A stretch of DNA of 64,000 nt from Desulfomicrobium macestii (GCF_014873765.1 NZ_JADBGG010000001.1:213358-277357); one strand, 5' to 3'. Shown: positions 52,066 to 63,280, counted from the stretch's first letter. Numbers and translations are program-made. The notes: a model not told the origin generated them from the sequence alone.

Positions 52066-53463
52066 TTACCAGCCCCAGGTCAGGTACTCGTGGATGGAGT
52101 CGGCCGCCTTGCGGCCCGCGCCCATGGCCAGGATGACCGTGGCCGCGCCGGTGACGATGTCGCCGCCGGCCCAGACGCCCTTCTTGCCCGTCTTGCCCGT
52201 GTCCGCGTTGGCCGTGACGTAGCCCCATTTGTTGAGGGGGAGGTCCGGCGTGGAGCGGGTCAGCAGCGGGTTGGCCCCGGAGCCGATGGCCACGATGGCC
52301 AGGTCGCACTCGAGGACGAACTCCGATCCCGGCACCTCCACCGGCCGTCTGCGGCCCGACGCGTCGGGTTCGCCCAGTTCCATGCGGATGCATTCGATGC
52401 CCGTCAGGCGGCCCTTGTCGTCGCCCAGGTAGCGCACCGGGTTGCACAGGAGCTGGAAATCGAGCCCCTCCTCCTCGGCGTGATGGATCTCGGCCTTGCG
52501 CGCCGGCATCTCCTCGCGGGAGCGGCGGTAGACCAGGCTGACCTTGTCCGCGCCCAGGCGCATGGCCGTGCGGGCGCTGTCCATGGCCACGTTGCCGCCG
52601 CCAAGGACTGCCACGCGCTTGCCGCGCGGGATGGGCGTGTCCACTTCGGGGAAGAGGTAGGCCTTCATCAGGTTGGCCCGCGTCAGGTATTCGTTGGCCG
52701 AGAGCACGCCCACGAGGTTTTCCCCCGGGATCCTCATGAACTTGGGCAGGCCCGCGCCCACGCCCAGATACACGGCGTCAAAGCCCTGTTCGAAGAGCTC
52801 GTCCACAGTCACGGTGCGTCCCACGACCACATCGCACTCAAGGCTCACGCCCTGGGCCTGCAGGCAGGCCACCTCGGCGCCGACGATGTCCTTGGGCAGC
52901 CGGAACTCCGGGATGCCGTAGACGAGCACGCCGCCGGGCTTGTGGAAGGCCTCGAACAGACCGACCTCATGCCCTTTGAGCACCAGATCGCTGGCCACGG
53001 TCAGGCTGGACGGCCCCGATCCGACCACGGCCACGCGCTTGCCCGTGGCCGCGTCGCGGGAGGGCAGCTCGCAGACGTGGTGCTGCCGTTCCCAGTCCGC
53101 GGCGAAGCGCTCCAGGTTGCCGATGGCCACGGCCTCGCCCTTGCGGCCCAGCAGGCAGTTGCCCTCGCACTGGATCTCCTGGGGGCAGACCCGGCCGCAC
53201 ACGGCCGGCAGGCTGTTGCGTTCCCAGATTTTGCCGATGGCCTTGTCGAAGTCGCCGGCGGCGATGTGCTTGATGAAGCCCGGAATGTCGACGTTCACGG
53301 GACAGCCCTGCACGCACGCCGGGTTCTTGCACTGCAGGCAGCGTGAAGCCTCGGCCACGGCCTGTTCGGCGGTGTAGCCCAAGGGGACTTCCTCGAAGTT
53401 GCGGGCCCGGACCAGAGGCGGCTGCTCGGGCATGGCCTGTCGCGGAGTCTTGGCGGCGCTCAT
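52066..53463 (-). CDS. NADPH-dependent glutamate synthase-like flavoprotein (NfnB/SudA type)
   Basis: 465 residues. Two N-terminal 4Fe-4S sites: Cys42, 45, 50, 54 (CLQCKNPACVQGCP) and Cys89, 93, 99, 103 (CGRVCPQEIQCEGNC). FAD motif VVGSGPSSLTVASDL and NAD(P) motif VLGGGNVAMDSARTA follow. Family members are the large subunit of NADH-dependent ferredoxin:NADP oxidoreductase or of sulfide dehydrogenase. Here, inside the hydroxylase operon, it probably carries electrons between the molybdenum enzyme, ferredoxin and pyridine nucleotides. The start overlaps the partner gene by ATGA. Confidence 0.9.
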   Translation of the reverse strand: MSAAKTPRQAMPEQPPLVRARNFEEVPLGYTAEQAVAEASRCLQCKNPACVQGCPVNVDIPGFIKHIAAGDFDKAIGKIWERNSLPAVCGRVCPQEIQCEGNCLLGRKGEAVAIGNLERFAADWERQHHVCELPSRDAATGKRVAVVGSGPSSLTVASDLVLKGHEVGLFEAFHKPGGVLVYGIPEFRLPKDIVGAEVACLQAQGVSLECDVVVGRTVTVDELFEQGFDAVYLGVGAGLPKFMRIPGENLVGVLSANEYLTRANLMKAYLFPEVDTPIPRGKRVAVLGGGNVAMDSARTAMRLGADKVSLVYRRSREEMPARKAEIHHAEEEGLDFQLLCNPVRYLGDDKGRLTGIECIRMELGEPDASGRRRPVEVPGSEFVLECDLAIVAIGSGANPLLTRSTPDLPLNKWGYVTANADTGKTGKKGVWAGGDIVTGAATVILAMGAGRKAADSIHEYLTWGW

Positions 53464-54299
53464 GCGGCACCCCCTTCTTCCCACTTGCAGCGCTCGTGGC
53501 TGCAGCGCTCCTGCTCGGTGTAGGCCCGCAGGCGCAGGATGAGCTCGTCGAAGTCCACCTGGTGGCCGTCGAACTCGGGCCCGTCCACGCAGCCGAACTT
53601 GGTCTCGCCGCCCACGGTCACGCGGCAGCCGCCGCACATTCCTGTGCCGTCGATCATGATGGGGTTGAGGCTGACCATGGTCGGCACGCCGTATTCCCTC
53701 GTCATGAGGGACACGAACTTCATCATGGGCACCGGGCCGATGGCCACGACCTGGTCCACGCCGCCAGCCTCCAGTTTCTCCTTCAGCACTTCGGTCACGA
53801 AGCCCTTGCGGCCGTAGGAACCGTCGTCGGTGCAGATGTGCAGGTCGGTGGAGGCCAGGCGCATCTTGTCCTCCAGGATGAGCAGGTCCCTGTTGCGGGA
53901 GCCGATGATGGACGTGACGTCACAGCCGGCCTGCTTCATGCCGCGGGCGATGGGGTGCAGCACGGCCACGCCGGTGCCGCCGCCCACGCAGACCACGTTC
54001 TTGCCCGGTTCGATGTGCGTGGGCTGGCCCAGGGGCCCGATGACGTCCTGGTAAGCGTCGCCGACCCCAAGGCGCCGGAAGAGCTCCGTGCTCTTGCCTA
54101 CGACCATGTAGATGACGGTGACCGTGCCTTTTTCCGGATCGGTCTCGGCCATGGTCAAAGGGATGCGCTCGCCGTTTTCGTTCGCTTTCAGGATCAGGAA
54201 CTGCCCCGGCCTGGCCTTGGCCGCGATGCGCGGGGCCTCGATCTCGTTTAAAATGACCGTGCCTCCGGCCATCTCCTCTCTGTTGACTATGGTGAACAT
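53460..54299 (-). CDS. sulfide/dihydroorotate dehydrogenase-like FAD/NAD subunit (NfnA/SudB type)
   Basis: 279 residues. FAD-binding beta barrel in the first 100 residues (EAPRIAAKARPGQFLILKAN), NAD-binding GGGTGVAVLHPIARG, and a C-terminal 2Fe-2S cysteine set (MCGGCRVTVGG...FGCVDGPEFDGH). It forms a heterodimer with the following gene product. Its stop overlaps the start of that gene. Confidence 0.92.
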   Translation of the reverse strand: MFTIVNREEMAGGTVILNEIEAPRIAAKARPGQFLILKANENGERIPLTMAETDPEKGTVTVIYMVVGKSTELFRRLGVGDAYQDVIGPLGQPTHIEPGKNVVCVGGGTGVAVLHPIARGMKQAGCDVTSIIGSRNRDLLILEDKMRLASTDLHICTDDGSYGRKGFVTEVLKEKLEAGGVDQVVAIGPVPMMKFVSLMTREYGVPTMVSLNPIMIDGTGMCGGCRVTVGGETKFGCVDGPEFDGHQVDFDELILRLRAYTEQERCSHERCKWEEGGAA

Positions 54300-54309
54300 G
54301 GCTTTTTCC

Positions 54310-55206
54310 TTAGAATGCTTTCATGATCATGAGGGTGGTCACGTTGCCCTGGGAATTGACCTTGTTCTCGAATTCCCACAGGGACCGCATGGATACGCCC
54401 AGGCCCCACTCGGGTACGAAGACGCTGACTTCCGGGCCGATGGCGTAGGCTTCCTCGCGGTCGTTCGTGGTGCCGGGACCGCTGTCATCGGTGAGTTGCC
54501 AGCGGCAGTAGCCGGCCAGGCCCACGTCCCAGGTTTTGGCCAGGGTCTTGCCCAGGCCCCATTCGAAGTGGAAGTCGTTGCCGTAGGTGACGTCCGTGTC
54601 CTCCTGCTCCGAGTGGATTTCGTAGCGGGACAGGGCGGAGATCGACCAGGTCTTCGCCTCGTCGAAATAGAAGGTTGCGCCGGCCGTGAGCATGCCGGTC
54701 CAGAAGCCCTTGCCGGGGCTGGCCGGTTCGTCGGCGTCGAAGTCGCCCGTGGGCAGGTATACGCCTACGCCCAAAGCCGCGTCGTAGCGGGGGCCGTGCC
54801 AGGCCAGGATGGCCGGCTCGATGAGGATGTCGCCCAGACCGAACTCGTTGTCGTCGAAGAGCGTCATGCCGCCGGCCTTCATTGAAATGTCGGTGTAGAC
54901 CAGGGGCACGCAGATGTCGGCCACGAGGTTGGCGCCCAGCAGTTCGATGCCCGAGGAGTACACGAGGCGGTTGACCAGGGCGTAGACATTGACGTCAAAG
55001 TCCACGTCGACCTCTTTGCCGTGCTTGTCCCGCAGGTCGTCGGCCGTATAGAGCACGTTGTACATGCGCCAGTAGATTCCTTCGGGCGGCAGGGTCGCGG
55101 CCTTGATGCCCTCCACGCCGCTGACGTAGTGGCCCGATCCGGCCAGGGCGGCCGATCCCATCATCACGAAGGTCGCCATCGCGGCGGTTAACAGCAGTTT
55201 TTTCAT
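54310..55206 (-). CDS. outer membrane channel-like protein, phenol-degradation MetA/SphA type
   Basis: 298 residues with a signal peptide (MKKLLLTAAMATFVMMGSAALAG), a beta-barrel pattern throughout and a C-terminal phenylalanine. Motifs such as LPPEGIYWRMYNVLY, YDAALGVGVYLPTGDFDADE and GLGKTLAKTWDVGLAGY resemble the MetA-pathway phenol-degradation/SphA outer membrane family, linked to uptake of aromatic or amphipathic compounds. Its place between the hydroxylase and its electron partner suggests that it admits the hydroxylase substrate. Confidence 0.8.
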   Translation of the reverse strand: MKKLLLTAAMATFVMMGSAALAGSGHYVSGVEGIKAATLPPEGIYWRMYNVLYTADDLRDKHGKEVDVDFDVNVYALVNRLVYSSGIELLGANLVADICVPLVYTDISMKAGGMTLFDDNEFGLGDILIEPAILAWHGPRYDAALGVGVYLPTGDFDADEPASPGKGFWTGMLTAGATFYFDEAKTWSISALSRYEIHSEQEDTDVTYGNDFHFEWGLGKTLAKTWDVGLAGYCRWQLTDDSGPGTTNDREEAYAIGPEVSVFVPEWGLGVSMRSLWEFENKVNSQGNVTTLMIMKAF

Positions 55207-55261
55207 TTCGCCCCTCCAGGCTGAAACGGCGCAGAGGCCTCTGGCCCCTGCGCCGCCATGC

Positions 55262-57601
55262 TTATGAATTCAAGGCCTTGAACACGCGTTCCGGCGTCAT
55301 CGGAATTTTCTTGAAGCGGTAGCCCGTGGCGTTGGCCACGGCGTTGGCGATGGCCGAAGCCGGGCAGACCAGGCTGCATTCGCCCGCTCCCTTTGCTCCG
55401 AACGGGCCGGTGGGGTCGTTGCCTTCGACGATGATGGAGTGGATCTCGGGCGTGTCCTCGGCCGTGGGCAGCATGTAGTTGTGCATGCTGTACTGCTGCT
55501 GTTGGCCCTTGTCGTTATAGGTGATCTCCTCGCTCAGAGCGTAGCCGATACCCTGCACCGCGCCGCCCTCTATCTGCCCTTCGACGATCATGGGGTTGAT
55601 GGCCCGGCCGACGTCATGGGCGGCGGCCAGCTTGACCACGCGGACCTGTCCCGTGCGGGTGTCCACCTCGACCTCGGCGAAGCAGGCGTGCCACGGCGGG
55701 GCGTTCTCGGGCACGATGCGGCCGACGCCGATGAACTGCTTGTTGCGGACGTGGGCGTGGTAGGCCAGTTCCTCCATGGTCACGGAGTTGCCCTTACCCT
55801 CCTTGACTTCTTCGAGCTGACACAGGCCCGAGCCCGAACACTCGCCGAGGTTTTCGGCCGTGGGGGCGATGACGCCTTTTCTGATCTCCAGGCGTTCGGC
55901 CGGGATGTTGAAGTAGCCGGCGGCGTAATCCAGGACCTGCTTGCGGGCGTCGGCCGCGGCGGCCTTGATGGCTGTTCCGGCGGCGTAGCAGGTGCGGCTG
56001 GCGTGACTGCCAATGTCGAAGGGCGTGCCCAGGGTGTCGCCGTAGGTCAGGCCGATGTTGTCCATGTTCATGCCAAGGGTCTCGGCCGCGATCTGTACCA
56101 GGCTGGTGCTCGTGCCCGTGCCGATGTCCGGCACGCCCGAAGCCACCTGGGCCGAGCCGTCGGACTGGATGGTCACGTAGGCGTTGTCGTAGTCCACGCA
56201 GAAGGGCCAGGCGTTGCTGACGTGGGTGCCGACGGCCATTCCCAGGCCGCGCAGCTTGACAGAGTCTGGCTCATTGAGCTTGCCCCGTCGCGACCAGCCT
56301 ATGCTTTCGGCGCCCTGACGGATGCATTCGGGCAGCTCCGACGTTCCGCAGGGATACGGCAGGCACCACGGGTCGCCGGGGCGCATGATGTTCTTCTTGC
56401 GCAGTTCCATGGGATCCATGCCGAGCTTTTCGGCCATCATGTCCACGGCCTGCTCCATGGCCAGGTTGCCCTGGGGGTTGCCGAAGCCGCGCATGGCGCC
56501 GGCGCTGGTGCAGTTGGTGTACACGCTGTGTCCGAAGTAGCGCTGGTGCGGGATGCGGTAGATGGCCAGGGTCATGGCCCCGCACACGCCGGGCAGTTCC
56601 GCGCCGAAGGTGCAGAAGGCCCCCGTGTTGAGGACGGCCTTCATGTCCAGGGCCTGGAAGGTGCCGTCCCTCTTGGCACCGAGTTTGACCGTGACGTAGC
56701 CGGAGTGGCGCGTGTCGGAGGCGATGAAGTCCTCCTTGCGGGTGTAGATCATCTTGACGGGCCGCTTGGCCAGCAGGGCCAGGCCCATGGCGATGGGTTC
56801 GGCCTTGCCGCTCAGGCCGATGCGCACTCCGAAGCCGCCGCCCACGTAAGGCGGGGCCAGGACGCGGATCTTGCCGGCCGGGATGTCGAAGATCTTGCCG
56901 AGGATGGCCCTGGACGGGTGCGGGGTCTGGGTGGTGGACCATACGGTCACGTTGCCGTCGCCATCGACCTGGGCCACGGCGGCCTGGGTCTCCATCTGGA
57001 CCTGCTTGACCACGGGCAACTCGAAGGTCTCTTCGATGATCACGTCGGATTCGGCGAGGCCCTTCTCCACGTCGTTGTAGGGGATCTTCACGATCTCGGC
57101 AGGGATGTTCCTGCCCTCGGGAGTGCAGCCCTTGCCGGGATGCAGTTCGGGAGCCTCGGGTTTCATGGCCTCCAGCGGATCGAAGACCGCGGGCAGGATT
57201 TCGTATTCGACCTTGATGAGGGTCAGGGCCTTTTCAGCGATGGCTTCGCTGGTGGCGGCCACGGCGGCCACTTCGTCACCTACGTGGCGTACGACCTCGT
57301 CGAAGAGCAACTGGTCCAGTACCCGCTCCAGCTGCGGGATGGTCAGGAACATGGGCACGGCGGCGTTGAAGAGGTTTTTGGGGCCGTTCTTGTGGGTCAT
57401 GACGGCCTTGACCCCGGGCAGCTTCTCGGCCTCGGAGGTGTCGATGCTGACGATGCGGGCGTGGGGATGCGGGCTGCGCAGCACTTTGGCGAAGAGCATT
57501 CCCGGCAGGAAGATGTCCGTGGTGAAGAGGCCGCGACCCGTGGTCTTGTCCACGCCGTCGCGCCTGTTGACGCTTTTACCTACGTATTCGAACTGGCTCA
57601 T
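55262..57601 (-). CDS. molybdenum hydroxylase, Mo-cofactor subunit (xanthine dehydrogenase family)
   Basis: 779 residues. The N-terminal a/b hammerhead domain (KTTGRGLFTTDIFLPGMLFAK) and two cofactor-binding parts are complete. Cofactor loops include YVGGGFGVRIG, GAMRGFGNPQGNLAMEQAV and GIGYALSEE. The catalytic glutamate is Glu741 in GAKGAGE. The position of selenium, if any, would be a labile ligand of molybdenum, not selenocysteine; there is no in-frame TGA. The substrate is unknown; relatives oxidise purines, nicotinate or aldehydes. The start overlaps the 2Fe-2S gene by ATGA. Confidence 0.93.
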   Translation of the reverse strand: MSQFEYVGKSVNRRDGVDKTTGRGLFTTDIFLPGMLFAKVLRSPHPHARIVSIDTSEAEKLPGVKAVMTHKNGPKNLFNAAVPMFLTIPQLERVLDQLLFDEVVRHVGDEVAAVAATSEAIAEKALTLIKVEYEILPAVFDPLEAMKPEAPELHPGKGCTPEGRNIPAEIVKIPYNDVEKGLAESDVIIEETFELPVVKQVQMETQAAVAQVDGDGNVTVWSTTQTPHPSRAILGKIFDIPAGKIRVLAPPYVGGGFGVRIGLSGKAEPIAMGLALLAKRPVKMIYTRKEDFIASDTRHSGYVTVKLGAKRDGTFQALDMKAVLNTGAFCTFGAELPGVCGAMTLAIYRIPHQRYFGHSVYTNCTSAGAMRGFGNPQGNLAMEQAVDMMAEKLGMDPMELRKKNIMRPGDPWCLPYPCGTSELPECIRQGAESIGWSRRGKLNEPDSVKLRGLGMAVGTHVSNAWPFCVDYDNAYVTIQSDGSAQVASGVPDIGTGTSTSLVQIAAETLGMNMDNIGLTYGDTLGTPFDIGSHASRTCYAAGTAIKAAAADARKQVLDYAAGYFNIPAERLEIRKGVIAPTAENLGECSGSGLCQLEEVKEGKGNSVTMEELAYHAHVRNKQFIGVGRIVPENAPPWHACFAEVEVDTRTGQVRVVKLAAAHDVGRAINPMIVEGQIEGGAVQGIGYALSEEITYNDKGQQQQYSMHNYMLPTAEDTPEIHSIIVEGNDPTGPFGAKGAGECSLVCPASAIANAVANATGYRFKKIPMTPERVFKALNS

Positions 57602-58095
57602 AAGTCTCCTCCCTTGACGGCAGAGGCCCGCAGGTTGCGCGCGGCGTCTTCCACCGCTTCCTCGATTTTGACGTAGCCCGTGCAGCGGCAGATGTTTCCG
57701 CCGACCGCTTCCCTGATCTGTTCCTTGGAGGGGGACTTGTTCTTGTCCAGCAGGGCCTTGGCCGACATGATCATGCCCGGGGTGCAGAAGCCGCACTGGA
57801 CCGCGCCCTTGTCGATGAAGCTCTGCTGCAGCGGGTGCAGGCCGCCATCGCCCTCGACGCCCTCGATGGTCTGGATGTCCGCGCCCTGGGCGCGCATGGC
57901 CGGGATGAGGCAGGCGTTCATGGCCTTGCCGTTGAAGATGATGGTGCACGCGCCGCATTCGCCCTTGCCGCAGCCGCGCTTGGTCCCTGTGAGGTGCATT
58001 TTTTCGCGGAGCACATCGAGGAGCATCTCCGCGGGGGAGACGGCGATCTCGATGACCTCGCCGTTGAGTCGAAATGAAATGATCTGGTTCGGCAT
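57598..58095 (-). CDS. molybdenum hydroxylase, 2Fe-2S subunit
   Basis: 165 residues with both clusters of the family: plant-ferredoxin type Cys42, 47, 50 and 62 (GCGKGECGACT) and the second Cys101, 104, 136 and 138 (CGFCTPGM, NICRCTGY). It passes electrons from the molybdenum site to the FAD subunit. It is the middle gene of the FAD-FeS-Mo trio. Confidence 0.95.
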   Translation of the reverse strand: MPNQIISFRLNGEVIEIAVSPAEMLLDVLREKMHLTGTKRGCGKGECGACTIIFNGKAMNACLIPAMRAQGADIQTIEGVEGDGGLHPLQQSFIDKGAVQCGFCTPGMIMSAKALLDKNKSPSKEQIREAVGGNICRCTGYVKIEEAVEDAARNLRASAVKGGDL

Positions 58096-58107
58096 GTTCT
58101 TCCTCCG

Positions 58108-58977
58108 TTATGCTTTGCGGGCGTCTTCGACTGCCGCTTGAAGGACCCGTTCGATGAAAACGGGCAGGACTCCCATCCGGTATTCCTTGGAACCGCGGAT
58201 GGCGCTGCTGCGGAACATGGCCTGGTTGCGGGCCAGCTGCCCGGCTTCGGTCATGGTCGCGCTCGTGACGGGGGCGCCTTTGAGGAATTCCTCGGCGTCG
58301 AGGGCGTGCTGGGGTCCCGCGCCCACGGGGGCGATGAGGACCCGGGCCCACTTGAATGCGTCGCCGTCGAGTTCGACCATGGCCGAGACGGCGAGCATGG
58401 GCAGGGCCAGGGCCTTGCGCTGTTCCATGCGCAGGTAGGCCGAACCCTGGCCTTTCTGCTTCACGGGAAATCTGACGTGGGTCACGACCTGGCAGCAGCT
58501 GTCGATGCAGGACAGGCAGACGCCGGCGTACATGTCTTCGAGCGGCATGGTCTGCATGCCTTCCTGGGTGGTGATCTCGGCCGTGGTTTCGAGGCAGGCC
58601 AGGGCCACGGCGGCGTCGGCGGCGGGGTTGCCGGTGACGATGTTGCCGATGATGGTGCCCATGTTGCGGATCTGCAGGGACCCGACCTTGCGGCAGGCCT
58701 GGGCCAGGGCCGGCGCGTGTTTCAGGACCAGCTCGGACTTGGCCGCCTGGGCGTGGGTGACGCTCGCACCGATGCGGATGAACCCGTTCTCTTCGGTGAT
58801 GTTCTTGAGTTCCGCGATCTGGGTGAGGTCCACCAGCACGTCGCAGGTGTTCTTGCCGTCCTGCAGTTCCAGCATGAGGTCGGTGCCGCCGGCGATGATC
58901 CGGGCCTTCCCCCTGTTGGTGCTGAGGACCGTGACCGCTTCGGACACGGTCGCCGGGAAAACGTAGTTTTGAACCAT
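58108..58977 (-). CDS. molybdenum hydroxylase, FAD subunit
   Basis: 289 residues of the CO dehydrogenase/xanthine dehydrogenase FAD family. FAD loops are IIAGGTDLMLELQDG and NMGTIIGNIVTGNPAADA. A cysteine-bearing segment LSCIDSCCQVV in the middle resembles the extra cluster site of some members, though only three cysteines are seen. It is the first gene of the operon, behind the sigma-54-like promoter, with GGAGG before the ATG. Confidence 0.92.
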   Translation of the reverse strand: MVQNYVFPATVSEAVTVLSTNRGKARIIAGGTDLMLELQDGKNTCDVLVDLTQIAELKNITEENGFIRIGASVTHAQAAKSELVLKHAPALAQACRKVGSLQIRNMGTIIGNIVTGNPAADAAVALACLETTAEITTQEGMQTMPLEDMYAGVCLSCIDSCCQVVTHVRFPVKQKGQGSAYLRMEQRKALALPMLAVSAMVELDGDAFKWARVLIAPVGAGPQHALDAEEFLKGAPVTSATMTEAGQLARNQAMFRSSAIRGSKEYRMGVLPVFIERVLQAAVEDARKA

Positions 58978-59041
58978 AACTGTCCTCCGTTGTATTTTCG
59001 AACGCGGCCGGGATGCCGGTGCCGAAATTCGAGATTGGTAT

Positions 59042-59057
59042 TGGAAGGATCATGCCA
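59042..59057 (-). promoter_or_regulatory. possible sigma-54 promoter of the molybdenum hydroxylase operon
   Basis: Reading on the minus strand, TGGCAT, five bases, TTCCA. This is the -24 GG element with correct spacing to the -12 element, but CC stands in place of GC. It lies 65 bases before the start codon of the first gene. The neighbouring operon encodes a sigma-54 activator, which supports it. Confidence 0.45.
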
Positions 59058-59110
59058 GATTGTATGACAGTGCAGTTATCTGAAATTTAAGGATTTAGTT
59101 GGATGGGATG

Positions 59111-59140
59111 AAAAAAGGCCATAACTTTAGTTATGGCCTT
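59111..59140 (-). terminator. terminator of the sigma-54 activator operon
   Basis: AAGGCCATAAC (59115-59125), loop TTTA, GTTATGGCCTT (59130-59140): an 11-base perfect stem. On the minus strand it is followed by TTTTTT. It separates this operon from the hydroxylase promoter. Confidence 0.9.
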
Positions 59141-59261
59141 GGAGGCGAAGCTTCAGAGGAAAAGCCGATTCATGGAATGGTTACGGATAGATAACCCCGG
59201 TTATTCCCCTGCGGCGGTTCATGCCATGGGTTATACGGGTGTCCATGATTTCAAAGACGCT

Positions 59262-60625
59262 TCAGAGCCCGTCTTTTTTCAGCCGCTTGCTCAGTGCCGG
59301 CTGGGAGATGCCGAGCCAGCGCGCGGCCACGGTCTGCACTCCGCCCGCCCGGCTCATGGCCTCGCGCACCAGGGCATGCACGGTCTCGTCGATGGTCGGC
59401 AGGGTGGCGGGGAAGCACAGCTCCTCGTGCATGCCGAGGTGCCCGGGGTTGTCGTTGTCGGGGCCGCAGGAGAAATCCCCGCCGTTCCAGCGGCCCATGG
59501 CGTCGAAGACGAAGGCGCGCAGCTCGCGGACGTTGCCGGGGAAGGGGTAGGCGCTGAGGCGGCTGATCAGGCAGCGGCTGGGTCTTGGCGCGTCCTTGCC
59601 GAAGCTGGCGGCGGCCTGGCCGATGAAAAGGTCCAGCAGGACCGGGATGTCGTCGGTGCGTTCGCGCAGGGGCGGGATGCGGACCATGTGCGTGCACAGG
59701 CGGTAGTAGAGGTCCTTGCGGAAGCGGCCCTCGCGGGTCATGGCCTCCAGGTCGCGGTTGGTGGCCACCACGATGCGCGCCTCGGACGGGCGGGGAAGGT
59801 CCGCGCCGAGCGGCATGTACTCGCGCTCCTGAAGGAGGCGCAGCAGCTTCACCTGGGACGTTTCGTTCAGGTCGCCGATCTCGTCCAGAAAGAGAACGCC
59901 GTCGGCGGCCTGCTCCACGAGGCCCTTGCGGGCCAGGACCGCGCCGGTGAAGGCGCCCTTGCGGTGGCCGAAGAGGGTGTCGCTGAAGACCATGTCGTCG
60001 AGGCCCGCCACGTTGACGGCCACGAAGGGCTTGCCCGGGCAGGACAGCTTGTGCACGGCGCGCGCGGCCAGCTCCTTGCCGACGCCCGTCTCGCCGTTGA
60101 TGAGGATGGGCTCGGGCGAGGCGGCGACGGCCTCCAGGTACTTGAAGATCTGGCGCATCTTGATGCTGGCCGTGGTGAAATGGGCGAAGGCCTGGGGGTT
60201 GGCCAGGCGGTCCTGGACGAGGCTCTCGCGCAGGGACGTGTTCTCGCGGCGCAGGCGGCTCATCTCCAGGGCCGTGCGCACGGAGGCCATCAGCCGCTCT
60301 TCCTCGACGGGCTTGGCCAGGTAGTCCAGGGCGCCGAGTTTCATGCATTCCACGGCCGACTCGATGGACTCCACGCCCGTGGCCACGATGACGGGCAGTT
60401 CGGGTCGCGTCTCGCGCACATGGGACAGGATTTCCTGGCCGGTGACGCCGGGCATGCTCAGGTCGAGGATCATGGCCCCCAGGGGCTGGCCGTCGATGAT
60501 GCGCATGGCCTCGGCGGGCTTCCGGCAGCAGATGATGTTGTCGATGCCGCAGGAGCGCAGGCACAGGTCGAAGCTGGTCAGGATGTCGGCCTCGTCGTCG
60601 ACGATGAGGACGGGGTAGGGCTGGA

Positions 60626-60629
<4 letters not shown>
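59262..60629 (-). CDS. sigma-54-dependent response regulator (NtrC type)
   Basis: 455 residues. Receiver domain with Asp56 (ILDLSMPGVTG), AAA+ domain with walker A GETGVGKE, the sigma-54 contact loop GAFTGA, walker B GVLFLDEIGD, and a Fis-type HTH (VQTVAARWLGISQPALSKRL) at the end. It should activate a sigma-54 promoter, most likely that of the hydroxylase operon. The start overlaps the kinase stop by ATGA. Confidence 0.93.
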
Positions 60630-62752
<2,123 letters not shown>

Positions 62753-63098
62753 GATACCCTCGCCAGGGAACGTCAGGTTCTGAATGCCGTTGCCGAGCCA
62801 ATTGCGGGCGGCGGTTCGTTGTGTGTTTTACAGGGTGGTCATACCGGAGGAGTGGAGAAGAATAAAGGCGATTCGGGTGTCGTTTGGATGGGAGGGTGGT
62901 CAAAGCAATGTGGTTGGCGTGTTCGATGGGCCATTGGCTCGATTGCCGAGCCTGTTGGGGGCCGAACTTATCCTTTTGAAGCTTGCCCCGGAATCAGACC
63001 TTTGGGTGGATTGGAACAGAGTGAGACGTGGAGAGATAATCTGAAAAAAACGAGATAACTATAGGCTATAAGGGATATTTTTGTCTGCAGGCATAAAA
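62753..63098 (+). other. intergenic region of about 345 bases
   Basis: The upstream region of the PAS kinase operon, moderately GC-rich. Short open frames here show no family resemblance. I see no sigma-54 or clear sigma-70 promoter. Confidence 0.5.
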
Positions 63099-63120
63099 AA
63101 ACCCGGCTGAAACCGGGTTT
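63095..63120. terminator. terminator hairpin
   Basis: AAACCCGG (63099-63106), six-base loop, CCGGGTTT (63113-63120). On the minus strand a run of T residues follows. It may end transcription coming from a tRNA gene formerly at 63129 or from the insertion sequence. Confidence 0.75.
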
Positions 63121-63128
63121 TGGTGTTT

Positions 63129-63150
63129 TGGTAGCGAGGGAGGGAATTGA
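63129..63150 (-). repeat. tRNA 3'-end-like fragment, possible attachment site
   Basis: Read on the minus strand, the bases TCAATTCCCTCCCTCGCTACCA look like the T loop, T stem, acceptor strand and CCA of a tRNA, ending at 63129. Upstream on that strand no tRNA body is found. Such fragments mark the end of elements that integrate into tRNA genes. Confidence 0.4.
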
Positions 63151-63235
63151 TTTTCAAAAATAAGCTTTTAAAATCAGGTATATTTGTATTTGGACAAGTA
63201 GTTTGGCCCCCTTTGTGGCCCCTTTGGCTGTGACT

Positions 63236-63280
63236 GGGCACCCTAATAGCGCCACCGATGGGCACCTTAATGACGCCAGC
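63236..63280 (+). repeat. tandem IS21 terminal repeats
   Basis: GGGCACC-C-TAAT-AG-CGCCA-CC and GGGCACC-T-TAAT-GA-CGCCA-GC, with a 24-base period. They are probable transposase-binding sites. Confidence 0.7.

Noticed and set aside
50552..52222. Long plus-strand open frames opposite yqeB and yqeC.
   Set aside because: They are GC-rich shadows with no family resemblance. The minus-strand genes are complete and recognisable.
51049..53346. A 765-codon plus-strand frame opposite the NfnB-like gene.
   Set aside because: Composition is rich in Ala, Gly, His and Asp, as expected for the complement of a GC-rich gene; no domain is visible.
55262..57601. Selenocysteine in the molybdenum subunit.
   Set aside because: The frame has no in-frame TGA. 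Selenium-dependent members of this family carry selenium as a labile ligand of the cofactor.
55262..59053. A 1263-codon minus-strand open frame that runs from before the FAD gene through the Mo subunit, as if all three subunits were fused.
   Set aside because: Only the part from 57601 on reads as the Mo subunit. Further upstream it runs out of frame through the 2Fe-2S and FAD genes, which are intact in other frames and coupled by ATGA at 57598.
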